A DNA stretch of 32,515 bases, from the NCBI GenBank assembly GCA_001917585.1, contig MNEG01000035.1, forward strand, positions 1 to 32,515, given 5' to 3'. The notes below the pieces were generated by a model. The model had not been told where the DNA came from, ran no database searches, and worked only from the letters and a program-made list of their open reading frames with translations. Below, one piece after another: positions 21,557-29,668 of the stretch (positions are counted from its first letter, which is position 1; the number at the start of each line of letters is the position of its first letter). This stretch comes from Candidatus Rokubacteria bacterium 13_1_40CM_68_15. GTDB lineage: Bacteria; Methylomirabilota; Methylomirabilia; Rokubacteriales; CSP1-6. Both the position numbers and the translations under genes were made by a program.

Positions 21557-22441
21557 ATGCCGCGGTATCTCAAGGTCGCCGCCGCCCAGATGGGCCCCAA
21601 CCAGGACGGAACGCCCCGCGAGGCGATCGTCGAGCGGATGCTCGGCCTGCTCGAGCAGGCGATCCACGAGGACGTCGAGGTCATCGTGTATCCCGAGATG
21701 GCGCTGACGACGTACTTCCCCAAGCGGATCCGCACCGACTTCGACCAGTTCTTCGAGACCGAGGTGCCGCCCAAGGCGCTCGAGCCGCTGCTGCGCCGGG
21801 CCGCCGAGGCGCGCGTCGCGGTGCACGTCGGGTTCTGCGAGAAGGCCGACGGCAAGTACTTCAACACGGCGCTCCTCACCGATCGCGACGGCCGACTGGC
21901 CGGCGTGTTCCGGAAGATCCACCTGCCGGGAACGAAGGCGGTCGACGGCTTCGCCCAGGTCTACGAGCCGTACTACTTCGCCCACGGGGATACCGGGTAC
22001 GAGGTGTTCGATTGTGCCGGCGCGAGGGTCGGCGTGGCCATCTGCCAGGACCGTCGCTACCCGGAGAGCTATCGCTGCCTGGCGCTCCAGGGCGCCGAGA
22101 TCATCCTGATCGGCTACAACACGCCGATCTCCGCGCTTGCGCTCGATCTCAACGAGCTCTGCATGCGCTCCGGCGCCTACGCCAACCTCTGTTTCGTCGT
22201 CGGCGTGGCCAAGGCCGGCGTCGAGGACGGTGTCGAGCTCATCGGCGGCTCCTGCATCATCGATCCGCTCGGTCAGGTGCTCGCGAAGGCGGCCACGACG
22301 CGCGATGAGCTGGTCGTCGCCCGTATCGACCTCGACCAGATCGCGCCGGTCCGGAAGCGCTGGAACTTCCTCGGCCGACGCCAGCCCCAGCACTACGGCA
22401 TGCTGCTCACGCCCGTGACGGAGAAGGAGCCTCACCGATGA
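21557..22441 (+). CDS. Nitrilase-superfamily hydrolase, N-carbamoyl-D-amino-acid hydrolase-like
   Basis: A 294-residue carbon-nitrogen hydrolase with the full catalytic triad: Glu47 (VYPEMALTTYF), Lys120 (FRKIHLPG) and Cys163 (AICQDRRYPE). The CQDRRYPE context resembles the CNDRRWPE of N-carbamoyl-D-amino-acid amidohydrolases. ATG 21557 follows GGAGGAAT. The stop overlaps the start of the dihydropyrimidinase-like gene (ATGA), and the pair fits ring opening of a cyclic ureide followed by removal of the carbamoyl group. Substrate preference is inferred from that pairing. Confidence 0.92.
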   Translation: MPRYLKVAAAQMGPNQDGTPREAIVERMLGLLEQAIHEDVEVIVYPEMALTTYFPKRIRTDFDQFFETEVPPKALEPLLRRAAEARVAVHVGFCEKADGKYFNTALLTDRDGRLAGVFRKIHLPGTKAVDGFAQVYEPYYFAHGDTGYEVFDCAGARVGVAICQDRRYPESYRCLALQGAEIILIGYNTPISALALDLNELCMRSGAYANLCFVVGVAKAGVEDGVELIGGSCIIDPLGQVLAKAATTRDELVVARIDLDQIAPVRKRWNFLGRRQPQHYGMLLTPVTEKEPHR

Positions 22442-23856
22442 GCGTGGCCGGCGTCGACGTCGTCGTCAGCGGGGGGCGTGTCGTCACCGCCACCGAAGTG
22501 CTCGACACCGCCGTCGCGATCAAGGGTGGTCGAATCGTCGCCATCGGCGACGCGGCCGCGCTGCCGCGGGCCGACCGTGTCATCGACGCCACCGGCAAGT
22601 ACGTCCTGCCCGGGCTGATCGACTGCCACCTGCACGTCGGTCCGGAGTACGACGACTGGAGGACGGCGCCGCTGGCCGCCGCCCGCACCGGGCTCACCAC
22701 GCTCCTGCCCTTCGTCGTGTATGACGACGGCGAGGGCGTACCGGCTGCGGTCAATCGGCTGCGCGAGGAGGCCCAAGCCCTGTCCGTCCTCGACTTCGGC
22801 ATGCACATGATCCTCAATCACGAGCCCCACGTCCTCGACGGCCTCGCCGAGACGGTGAGGCTGGGCGTCAGCTCGTTCAAGCTCTTCATGACGTACAAGA
22901 AGCGGCCCAAGCGCATGGTGTCCGACGAGTTCATCGCGAAGACCATGGAGCGCCTGGCCGCGCTCGGCGGCCTCTGTCAGCTCCATTGCGAAAATGGCGA
23001 CGTCCTCTGTTACCTCGAGGACAAGGCGATCGCCGAGGGCCGCACGACACCGATCGACTTCCCGGCGACGTGCCCGGACTGGACCGAGGAGGAAGCGATC
23101 AACCGCGCGATCCTGATCGGCCGCCTCACCGGCTGTCCCGTGTACGTCGTTCATCTCTCGACGAAGCTCGGCCTCGAGCGCATCAAGCGCGCTCACGCCG
23201 AAGGCCAGCGGGTGTGGACGGAGACGTGCCCGCAGTACCTGCTGCTCACCGACAAGGAGATGGAGCGCTGGGGACCGTTCGCGAAGATCGGGCCGCCCCT
23301 GCGCCCGGCCGGCGGCCCCGACGGCAGCGCGCTCTGGGGCGGCGTCGAGCACGGCCACGTCGCCACCGTCGCGAGCGATCACTCGCCGCGCGTTCCGGCG
23401 GCCAAGGAGCCGGGACGTAAGAACATCTTCGTGGATGCCCAGGGCAAGCCGATCCCGTTCGGCGCGCCGTCGCTCGAAACGCTCGTGCCGTTGATGTGGA
23501 GCGAGGGCGTGGCCAAACGCGGGCTCCCGCCGACGTGGATCGCGCGCGTCCTGGCCGAGAACCCCGCGCGGATCTTCGGACTGTATCCGCGCAAGGGCGC
23601 GATCCGCGTTGGCAGCGACGCGGACCTCACCATCTGGGACCCCGCGCCGGAATGGACCATCGACAAGTCGCAGCACCTGGGCATCGCGGGGTTCACCCCG
23701 TACGAGGGCTGGAAGGTGCGCGGCCGACCGTGGACGACACTGGTTCGTGGCCAGGTGATGCTGAACCCGGCGGGCGAGCTCGAGCAGAAGCCGGGGTTCG
23801 GGCGCTTCCTTGCTCGCACCGGTCCGCAGCCGCCGCTGGGCGGTAGCGTTCGTTGA
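22438..23856 (+). CDS. Dihydropyrimidinase/hydantoinase-family cyclic amidohydrolase
   Basis: A 472-residue amidohydrolase with all metal ligands visible: H64xH66 (DCHLHVG), Lys148, normally carboxylated (SSFKLFMTY), His183 (QLHCENGDV), His239 (VVHLST) and the aspartate of SDHSP. These enzymes open hydantoin or dihydropyrimidine rings to N-carbamoyl amino acids. It follows the carbamoylase-like nitrilase with a four-base overlap and is followed by MmgE/PrpD with a one-base overlap. A D-hydantoinase or a hydrolase of a related five- or six-ring ureide are both possible. Confidence 0.93.
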   Translation: MSVAGVDVVVSGGRVVTATEVLDTAVAIKGGRIVAIGDAAALPRADRVIDATGKYVLPGLIDCHLHVGPEYDDWRTAPLAAARTGLTTLLPFVVYDDGEGVPAAVNRLREEAQALSVLDFGMHMILNHEPHVLDGLAETVRLGVSSFKLFMTYKKRPKRMVSDEFIAKTMERLAALGGLCQLHCENGDVLCYLEDKAIAEGRTTPIDFPATCPDWTEEEAINRAILIGRLTGCPVYVVHLSTKLGLERIKRAHAEGQRVWTETCPQYLLLTDKEMERWGPFAKIGPPLRPAGGPDGSALWGGVEHGHVATVASDHSPRVPAAKEPGRKNIFVDAQGKPIPFGAPSLETLVPLMWSEGVAKRGLPPTWIARVLAENPARIFGLYPRKGAIRVGSDADLTIWDPAPEWTIDKSQHLGIAGFTPYEGWKVRGRPWTTLVRGQVMLNPAGELEQKPGFGRFLARTGPQPPLGGSVR

Positions 23857-25214
23857 TGGACTATCTCGGCCAGCTCGCCCGTCATGCCGCTGAAGTCCGG
23901 CTCGACACGCTGCCGGCAACCACGGTCACAGCAGCCAAGCTCGTCCTCCTCGACACGCTCGGCGCCATCGTCGCGGGCAGCCGACTCGACGAGAACACGC
24001 GCCTGGCCCGCCTGGCGGGCGCCCGCGGTCGGCAGGGTACAGCGGCGTTGCTCGGGCATGGCTCGCGGTCGGACGCCTTCTGGGCCGCGCTGACCAATGC
24101 GACGGCCGGCGTGGCGCTGGAGGTCGACGAGGGCAACCGCCTGGGCGGCGGTCATCCCGCGATCCACGTCGTCCCGGGCGCGCTCGCCGCGGCGGAAGAG
24201 CGCGGCCTGGACGGCCGCCGCCTTCTGGAGAGCCTCGTCGCCGGCTACGAGATCTGCTCGCGCATCGGGGGCGCAACGACCGTTCGCCCAAACGTCCATT
24301 CCCACGGCACGTGGGGCGCCATCGGCACCGCCGTCGCCGTCGCGCGGCTGGGCGACGCTACCGCAAGCACGATTCGCGAGGTGATCAACCTCGCGGCATC
24401 GATGAGCCCCGCCAACACGTGGACGCCGGCGCTCGAGGGCGCGACGATCCGCAACCTGTATCCCGGCCGCTCGGCCTGGCACGGCCTCCTCGCCGTCGAG
24501 CTCCACGCCTGCGGGTTCACGGGCCTGCCTGACGCGCCGTCGGACGTGTACGGCACGATCCTGGCCGACGCGTACGATCCAGAGCTCGCCATCTCGGGTC
24601 TCGACGCCCTCGGCCACGGTGAGCGCTCGCGCATCGAGCAGAACTACTTCAAGCTTCACGCCTGTTGCCGGTACAACCACTTCGCGCTCGATGCGGTGGC
24701 GACGCTCCGGCGCAGTCACCGCCTGGCCGCGGCCGACGTGGCCGGCGTCGACGTCACGACCATCCCGTTCGGCGCGCGCATGGCCGATCCGGCGCCGGCC
24801 ACCATGCTGGCCGCGAAGTTCTCCATCCCCTACGCCGTCGCCGCCGCGCTCGTGCTCGGCCGCAGCGACACCGCGGCGTTCGAGCCAGCCGCGCTCGCCG
24901 ACCAGCGCATTCGCGATCTCGCCCGCCGCATCACCGTTCGCACCGACACTTCCATGTCGCCGCGGAGCCTCGATCAGCCGACCGCGCGCGTGCGCATTGC
25001 GCTGCGAGACGGCAGGATGCTCGAAGCGGGGACGACCGTCGCGCGTGGCGATGCCGCCGCACCCGTCGGCGACGAAGAAATCGTCGACAAGTTCCTGGCC
25101 CTCGCCTCCCCCGTGCTCGGCGACCGACGGGCACGCGAGGCGGTGGCGGCGGCCCGCGCGGCCGATACGCTCAAGGACGTCCGCGACCTGACCGCCATCC
25201 TGACGCCGGCGTAA
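23856..25214 (+). CDS. MmgE/PrpD-family protein
   Basis: A 452-residue protein of the 2-methylcitrate dehydratase/iminodisuccinate epimerase family. Typical parts are KLVLLDTLGAIVAGS near the start, DEGNRLGGGHPAIHVVPGAL, ESLVAGYEICSRIG, HSHGTWGAIGTAVAVARLG, FKLHACCRYNHFALDA and a C-terminal KFLALASPVLG. Members act as dehydratases or epimerases on small acids; the exact reaction is unknown here. ATG 23856 forms a TGATG overlap with the hydrolase stop. In this operon it probably acts on the acid released by the two hydrolases (inference). Confidence 0.93.
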   Translation: MDYLGQLARHAAEVRLDTLPATTVTAAKLVLLDTLGAIVAGSRLDENTRLARLAGARGRQGTAALLGHGSRSDAFWAALTNATAGVALEVDEGNRLGGGHPAIHVVPGALAAAEERGLDGRRLLESLVAGYEICSRIGGATTVRPNVHSHGTWGAIGTAVAVARLGDATASTIREVINLAASMSPANTWTPALEGATIRNLYPGRSAWHGLLAVELHACGFTGLPDAPSDVYGTILADAYDPELAISGLDALGHGERSRIEQNYFKLHACCRYNHFALDAVATLRRSHRLAAADVAGVDVTTIPFGARMADPAPATMLAAKFSIPYAVAAALVLGRSDTAAFEPAALADQRIRDLARRITVRTDTSMSPRSLDQPTARVRIALRDGRMLEAGTTVARGDAAAPVGDEEIVDKFLALASPVLGDRRAREAVAAARAADTLKDVRDLTAILTPA

Positions 25215-25218
25215 CGCG

Positions 25219-25224
25219 TATACT
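25219..25224 (+). promoter_or_regulatory. Candidate -10 box for a leaderless SDR transcript
   Basis: TATACT ends six bases before ATG 25231, and no Shine-Dalgarno sequence lies between. That spacing would place the transcription start at or next to the ATG. No convincing -35 box is seen at 17 bases; CTGACG (25200-25205) is too close. Compare the similar site at 32386. Confidence 0.4.
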
Positions 25225-25230
25225 CACGGC

Positions 25231-26025
25231 ATGCGCGTCGTCGTGACCGGAGCGGCGAGCGGAATCGGGCGGGCCACCTGTCTCAGACTGGCTCGCGACG
25301 CCCACGCCGCGCGTCGGCCGCTCAGCATCGCCGCCATCGACGTGGTCCCGCCGGCCCTGCTCGAAATTCTCCTCGACGAGCTTCGAAAGCTCGACGCTGA
25401 CGCGGTGGGACTGCACGGCGACATGGCGACCGTCGACGGCCCGGCTCGCGTGGTCAACGAGGCGGTCGCCCGCTTCGGGGGCCTCGACGGTGTCGTCAGC
25501 AATGCGGGCGTCAATCGGCCCGGAGCCCTCGTCAGCTATTCGGTTGAGGACTGGGACCAGCTGTTCGCCGTCAACACACGCGCGACGTGGCTCCTGGCCA
25601 AGGCGGCTCATGCGGCGCTCAAGACCTCGCGCGGGGCCATCGTCGCGGTCGCCTCGATGTCGGGCAGCAATGCGCACGCCAATCTCGGCGCCTATGGCCC
25701 GAGCAAGGCGGCCGTCATCATGCTGGTGAAGGTCCTGGCCCAGGAATTCGGCCGCGATGGGATTCGCGTCAACTCGGTGTCGCCCGGCATGGTGCGCACC
25801 GGGATGACGGCGAAGGTGTACGAGGACCCGGGCCTGGCCGCCGAGCGCGCCGGACTCGTTCCGCTCGGTCGGGTGGCGGCGCCCGAAGACATCGCCGACG
25901 TGATCGCATTTCTCCTGGGCCCCGATGCGCGGTACATCAATGGCCACGACGTCGTGGTCGACGGCGGCGTCGCCGGGAATTTTCTGGGGCGGTTGCCCGG
26001 GCTCGCGCGAATCCCACGCGGGTGA
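25231..26025 (+). CDS. Short-chain dehydrogenase/reductase (SDR)
   Basis: A 264-residue classical SDR. The nucleotide-binding TGAASGIG (residues 6-13), SNAGVN (90-95), catalytic Ser142 (AVASMSGS) and Tyr155-x-x-x-Lys159 (YGPSKAAV) are all present, as is NSVSPGMVRT. VPLGRVAAPEDIADVIAFLL and NGHDVVVDGGVAGNF complete the typical C-terminus. It oxidises or reduces an alcohol/ketone with NAD(P). It starts 16 bases after the PrpD stop but may also have its own promoter. It precedes the ring-cleavage genes and could form a diol or keto intermediate for them. Confidence 0.93.
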   Translation: MRVVVTGAASGIGRATCLRLARDAHAARRPLSIAAIDVVPPALLEILLDELRKLDADAVGLHGDMATVDGPARVVNEAVARFGGLDGVVSNAGVNRPGALVSYSVEDWDQLFAVNTRATWLLAKAAHAALKTSRGAIVAVASMSGSNAHANLGAYGPSKAAVIMLVKVLAQEFGRDGIRVNSVSPGMVRTGMTAKVYEDPGLAAERAGLVPLGRVAAPEDIADVIAFLLGPDARYINGHDVVVDGGVAGNFLGRLPGLARIPRG

Positions 26026-26071
26026 CCGTGGTCTTTCCGGACGACGGAGTGGAACACCATCGGAGGCGCTC

Positions 26072-26905
26072 ATGGCCGAGATCGTCGCCGCTGCGCTGAC
26101 GTCCCACGCTCCGCTGATGACGGGCAAGCCGGAGATCTCGCGGCCCGAGCAGCGCGAGCGGCTCTATGCCGGCTTTCACGAGCTGCAGCGTCGGATGGCG
26201 GCGACCCGCCCCGACGTCATCGTGATGTTCGTCAACGACCACCTGCAGAACTTCCCGTACAGCAACCTGCCCGCGTTCTGCGTCGGCCTGGCCGACGCCT
26301 ATGACGCGCCGAGCCCCGGCAGCTCACGCTTCATGCGCATCCCGCCGCGGAAGATCGCCGGCGCGCGTGAGCTGTCGATGGCGTTGCTCGAACAGGGCCT
26401 CGCCTCCGGCTTCGACTTCGCCTTCTCCTATGAGATCGACACCTGGGACGAGCTGGCGGTGCCGCTCCACTTCCTCACGCCGGAGGGCGACGTGCCGATT
26501 GCGCCGATCTACACGAACTGCGCGGCACCTCCGCTCCCGACCCCCGCGCGCTGCCACCAGATGGGCGCCTTCGTCGGCGACTTCATCCGCTCGCGGCCGA
26601 CGCGTGAGCGCGTGGCGCTCGTCGCCACCGGTGGCATCTCGCACTGGGTCGGCACGCCCCAGACCGGACGCATCAATCCCGAGTGGGACCAGCGCTTCCT
26701 CGATCACATCGCGCGAGCCGACGTGGAGCCGCTCCTGCGACTGACCTGGGCCGAGATCGAGCGCGACGGCGGCAACGGCGGCCAGGAAATCCGCAACTGG
26801 ATCGCGCTGCTCGGCGCCGTGCCGGGATGGAAGGGCGAGGCGCTCGCCTACGAGCCGGTGATGGAGTGGATCACCGGTTGTGCCACCGTGTGGGTGCACC
26901 CGTGA
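26072..26905 (+). CDS. LigB-type (class III) extradiol ring-cleavage dioxygenase, catalytic subunit
   Basis: A 277-residue protein of the protocatechuate 4,5-dioxygenase beta-subunit family. His12 (LTSHAPLM) and His57 (FVNDHLQNF) are the expected iron ligands. EIDTWDELAVPLHFL and VATGGISHWVGTP are further conserved blocks, the latter carrying the catalytic His. ATG 26072 follows GGAGG. A LigA-like small subunit gene overlaps its end (GTGA), so the pair probably forms an alpha-beta enzyme cleaving a catechol-type or related ring. The ring substrate cannot be named. Confidence 0.92.
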   Translation: MAEIVAAALTSHAPLMTGKPEISRPEQRERLYAGFHELQRRMAATRPDVIVMFVNDHLQNFPYSNLPAFCVGLADAYDAPSPGSSRFMRIPPRKIAGARELSMALLEQGLASGFDFAFSYEIDTWDELAVPLHFLTPEGDVPIAPIYTNCAAPPLPTPARCHQMGAFVGDFIRSRPTRERVALVATGGISHWVGTPQTGRINPEWDQRFLDHIARADVEPLLRLTWAEIERDGGNGGQEIRNWIALLGAVPGWKGEALAYEPVMEWITGCATVWVHP

Positions 26906-27117
26906 TCAAGACGTCGTACGCGCTCAACAAGGTCCTGACCGCCGTGGCTCGCCAGCACGCGACCAAGGAAAAGCTCGTCGACGAGGAGCTGACCGGTCAC
27001 TCTCTCAGCGAGGCCGAGCGCCAGGCCCTCAAGACGGGAGACATCGACGCCCTCTACCACCTCGGCGCCAATCCGTACCTGATCCGCCGCGTGTTCCGGC
27101 CGAACTTCAAGATCTAA
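26902..27117 (+). CDS. LigA-type small subunit of extradiol dioxygenase
   Basis: A 71-residue protein from GTG 26902, within the GTGA overlap with the LigB gene. EERQ-like helices (LSEAERQALKTGDIDALYHL) followed by GANPYLIRRVFRPNF are the signature of the LigA fold, which caps the active site of LigAB enzymes. It is shorter than LigA of Sphingobium (about 139 residues), consistent with the compact form seen beside many LigB homologues. It ends the plus-strand catabolic run. Confidence 0.85.
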   Translation: MIKTSYALNKVLTAVARQHATKEKLVDEELTGHSLSEAERQALKTGDIDALYHLGANPYLIRRVFRPNFKI

Positions 27118-27122
27118 TCAAT

Positions 27123-27315
27123 TGGGGGCCCCGAAATGGCCCCCAAACCCCCAACGCTCGGAGCGCCGCGGCGGAGCCTTGGCGCTCCTCGATATCCCGA
27201 GACGCTCCGGGCCCCGAGATGGCCCCCAAACCCCCAGCCCTCGGGGCGCCCCGGCCAAGCCGTGACGCCCCTCGATATCCCGAGACGCTGTGGGGCCCCG
27301 AGATGGCCCCCCAAT
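27123..27315. repeat. Tandem 83-84-bp G/C-run repeat, 2.3 copies
   Basis: The core GGCCCCGARATGGCCCCC occurs at 27127, 27210 and 27294. The first two are followed by AAACCCCC and, later, by CTCGATATCCCGAGACGCT (near 27188 and 27271). Each core can form a GGGGCC/GGCCCC hairpin. On the minus strand each full copy reads G5-TTT-G5-CCATYTC-G4, a pattern able to form a G-quadruplex. The order of runs (G run, loop, C run, AAA, C run) resembles the repeats inside the ATPase gene. No gene is seen in 27118-27359. Confidence 0.85.
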
Positions 27316-27327
27316 TGTTCAAGCGAA

Positions 27328-27342
27328 GGGGGCTACGCCCCC
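27328..27342. terminator. Candidate bidirectional terminator hairpin between convergent operons
   Basis: GGGGGC (27328-27333), loop TAC, GCCCCC (27337-27342): a perfect 6-bp GC hairpin. It lies between the 3' ends of the LigA-like gene (plus) and the ring-opening amidohydrolase (minus), the place where termination of both transcripts is needed. There is no T tract on either side. Confidence 0.4.
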
Positions 27343-27359
27343 CTCGGACTCCCCCGGGA

Positions 27360-28466
27360 TCACACCACGCGCACGATCGCGGCGATCGGCGCCGCGCCCG
27401 GCGCGCACTGGTGCTCGGTGCCGCCCGACACGAAGATTGCCGGATCACCCGTGATCGACGCGATGACGGCTCCCACCGCGGCCCGGGCGTGGCGCTCGTA
27501 GTTGATGTCCGCGTCGGACAGCATCGTGTTTCGGCGGCCCCGGATGCTCGGCGTCGCCTCGGCCTTGGCGAAGATGCTCACGACGCGGCGAGCGTCATCG
27601 TCGCTGAGCGTCCCCTCGAATGCGAGACCCGCGTTGCGGATCGCCTCCCGCACACCGGCGCCGTCGATCGCGTCCTTCAGCACTGCGTGGCCGATGCGAT
27701 AGTCGCTGATCGCCGTCGGTGAGTTCCCGAACAGCAAGACCTCGCAGTTGCGGAGCTCGCCACCCGCTGATGTCGAGGCCACCGACGAGAACAGATCGAA
27801 TCGGCGGCCGATGACGTCCTCGGAGAGGCTGCTCTCCTTCACCTCGCCGAGCCCGAGCGCGACGCCGAGGGCCGTCGCGCCCCGCGCGTAGACCTTGGAC
27901 CCGTTCGGGTCACGTGTGACCAGTTTGGCGCCGCGACGGTCGGCATCCGAGATCGAGGCCGGGGTGAGCAACGGTCCCTTCACCTGGACGTAGTGGACAT
28001 CGGCGGGGTCGCGGATCTCGGCGGCTTGCACGCATCGGCGCACCGCGGCCGCCACCTCGTGGACCTGGGCCATCGTGCCGACCTCTTCGGGCGCGATGTC
28101 GCGCGTGGCCTCGACGGCGAGGGCCAGGCGGGAGGCGCCGGGTCCTCCGCCCCGCCCGGCCGCCTTCGCCGAGCGGGTGAAGACGGTGGCGTGCGGTGAC
28201 AGCACACCCTCGGTCCCGCCCGACCACACGAAAGCGATGCGCGCGCCGACCTTCTCCGGGCTCATCCCGAGGTGCTTGCCGAGCAGCAGCTGATAGGACA
28301 GCGTCGCGTAGCCGCGGGTGAAATCGTTGGCGCCGCCATTGCCCTCGGTCTTGCCGATCAAGGCGATGACCTCGCCGGGGTCGACCTCGCCCGCATCGAT
28401 GAGCGCGGCGAGACCCGATACGTCGCTCGGAGATGCCATCGCGACCTTGTGGACACCGATCTTCAT
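27360..28466 (-). CDS. Ring-opening amidohydrolase (cyanuric acid hydrolase / barbiturase family)
   Basis: A 368-residue member of the AtzD/TrzD/barbiturase family, a rare fold of three similar units each giving a Ser-Lys pair. Visible signature parts are IGKTEGNGGANDFTRGYA in unit 1, FVWSGGTEGVLSPHATVF with the serine of the first unit, YVQVKGPLLTP in unit 2, and IFVSGGTEHQCAPGAAP near the C-terminus. The family opens cyanuric acid or barbiturate rings. ATG 28466 follows GAGGAGGG. It sits 14 bases after the BMP-type binding protein gene on the same strand, so uptake and hydrolysis of a cyclic ureide or pyrimidine-type compound are probably coupled. Which substrate is used cannot be read from the sequence. 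Confidence 0.9.
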   Translation of the reverse strand: MKIGVHKVAMASPSDVSGLAALIDAGEVDPGEVIALIGKTEGNGGANDFTRGYATLSYQLLLGKHLGMSPEKVGARIAFVWSGGTEGVLSPHATVFTRSAKAAGRGGGPGASRLALAVEATRDIAPEEVGTMAQVHEVAAAVRRCVQAAEIRDPADVHYVQVKGPLLTPASISDADRRGAKLVTRDPNGSKVYARGATALGVALGLGEVKESSLSEDVIGRRFDLFSSVASTSAGGELRNCEVLLFGNSPTAISDYRIGHAVLKDAIDGAGVREAIRNAGLAFEGTLSDDDARRVVSIFAKAEATPSIRGRRNTMLSDADINYERHARAAVGAVIASITGDPAIFVSGGTEHQCAPGAAPIAAIVRVV

Positions 28467-28480
28467 GGGACCCTCCTCGA

Positions 28481-29491
28481 TCAGACCCCGCCGCGCGCGT
28501 CGTCGCGGGTGACCTTGAGCTTCAGCTCGCCCGACGCGAATTTCTTCTTGAGCGCCTCGAGCTCGTTGACGACGGCGGCGGGAACGGCGGCGTTGTACAC
28601 GCGCTCGGCGGACTGGCGCAGCTCGGCGCCGGTGCTGTTGGGGGTGTTGAGCCCGTACAGCACATACTGCCCGTTCATCTGGCCCGCCCGCATGTCCATC
28701 ACCGCCGCGGCGTACATATCGGCCCACTTCTCGATGATGTTGGTGAGGACGGTCTCGGCGCTGATGCCGGTGTGGCCGAACGACCGCCCGGTTGCGTACA
28801 CGCCCTTTTCCTTGGCGGCCTGGACGATGCCGGCATGCCCGGCGTTGAGCTTTCCAGTGATGACGTCGGCGCCGCCGCCGATCAGCGTGAAGGCCGCCTC
28901 CTTGGCCGCGGCGGCATCTTCCATGCCCTGGATGTAGATGACCTTCACCTCACCGTCGGGGCGAACGCTCTTGAAGCCCTGGCGGAACCCGCCCACTTGC
29001 GCGACCACGTTGGGCAGCCCTTCCAGACTGTTCACCGAACCGACTTTTCCGGTCTTGCTCATGCGGGCGGCCAGCACGCCGAGCAAGTAGCCGAACTGCG
29101 TGTTGTCGAAGTCGATCGAGTTCACGTTCTTTCCGAACGCCCCGGAGCCGGAGCCGACGATGAAGATGGTCTTTTCGAACTCGGGCCCGACGCGCTGGGC
29201 CGCCGAGAGGAATCTTCCGGAGTGGCCGATGACGGGGCTGAAGCCGCGCCGCGCGTAATCCTTCATCGCCTCGATGTGGTCGGCCGGCGCGACGTTCTCG
29301 GAGTAGGCGATCTCCATGCCCATGTCCTTGAGCTTCAGCATCCCGGCGTGGCCCTGGGCGTTCCAGCTCTGGTCGTTGATACTGCCGGGCAGCAGCATCG
29401 CCGCCTTGCCGCTCTGCGGCGACGCCGGCGTCCCACCGACAGCGAGAGCGACCACGAGCACGAGCGTAATGCTGATGAAGCGGCTGGGCAT
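28481..29491 (-). CDS. BMP-family (PnrA/BmpA-like) ABC transporter substrate-binding protein
   Basis: A 336-residue exported protein; signal peptide at residues 1-24 (FISITLVLVVALAVGGTPAS). Family features are AMLLPGSINDQSWNAQGHAG, GHSGRF, NSIDFDNTQFGYLLGVLAAR, ADVITGKLNAGHAGIV and TNIIEKWADMYAAAV. BMP-family proteins bind nucleosides or related heterocycles for ABC import. No permease or ATPase gene is in the window. ATG 29491 follows AAGGAG. It shares an operon with the ring-opening amidohydrolase, so the ligand may be that enzyme's substrate or a precursor. The 177-base gap upstream, divergent to the thioredoxin-like gene, contains TATGCT near 29615 but nothing firm. Confidence 0.92.
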   Translation of the reverse strand: MPSRFISITLVLVVALAVGGTPASPQSGKAAMLLPGSINDQSWNAQGHAGMLKLKDMGMEIAYSENVAPADHIEAMKDYARRGFSPVIGHSGRFLSAAQRVGPEFEKTIFIVGSGSGAFGKNVNSIDFDNTQFGYLLGVLAARMSKTGKVGSVNSLEGLPNVVAQVGGFRQGFKSVRPDGEVKVIYIQGMEDAAAAKEAAFTLIGGGADVITGKLNAGHAGIVQAAKEKGVYATGRSFGHTGISAETVLTNIIEKWADMYAAAVMDMRAGQMNGQYVLYGLNTPNSTGAELRQSAERVYNAAVPAAVVNELEALKKKFASGELKLKVTRDDARGGV

Positions 29492-29668
29492 GGCGGGCTC
29501 CTTTCGCTCACCGGGCCGGTGGGCGCGCCCCCCGAGTACAGCCGGCGCCTGATAATGTCAACCCGCAGCCCGAGGCCGGGCGGGGCGCGACGTCGCGCTC
29601 CCGGCCGGAACGCGGTATGCTTCGTGCCCACGGCCGCCTTGAAGCAATCATCGACGAGAGGAGACCAC

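Noticed and set aside
22432-23919. 495-codon minus-strand reading frame
   Set aside because: Antisense shadow of the dihydropyrimidinase-like gene, whose metal ligands are all present on the plus strand.
27123-27315. CRISPR array
   Set aside because: Only 2.3 units of 83-84 bp, no uniform short repeats with unique spacers, and no cas genes in the window.
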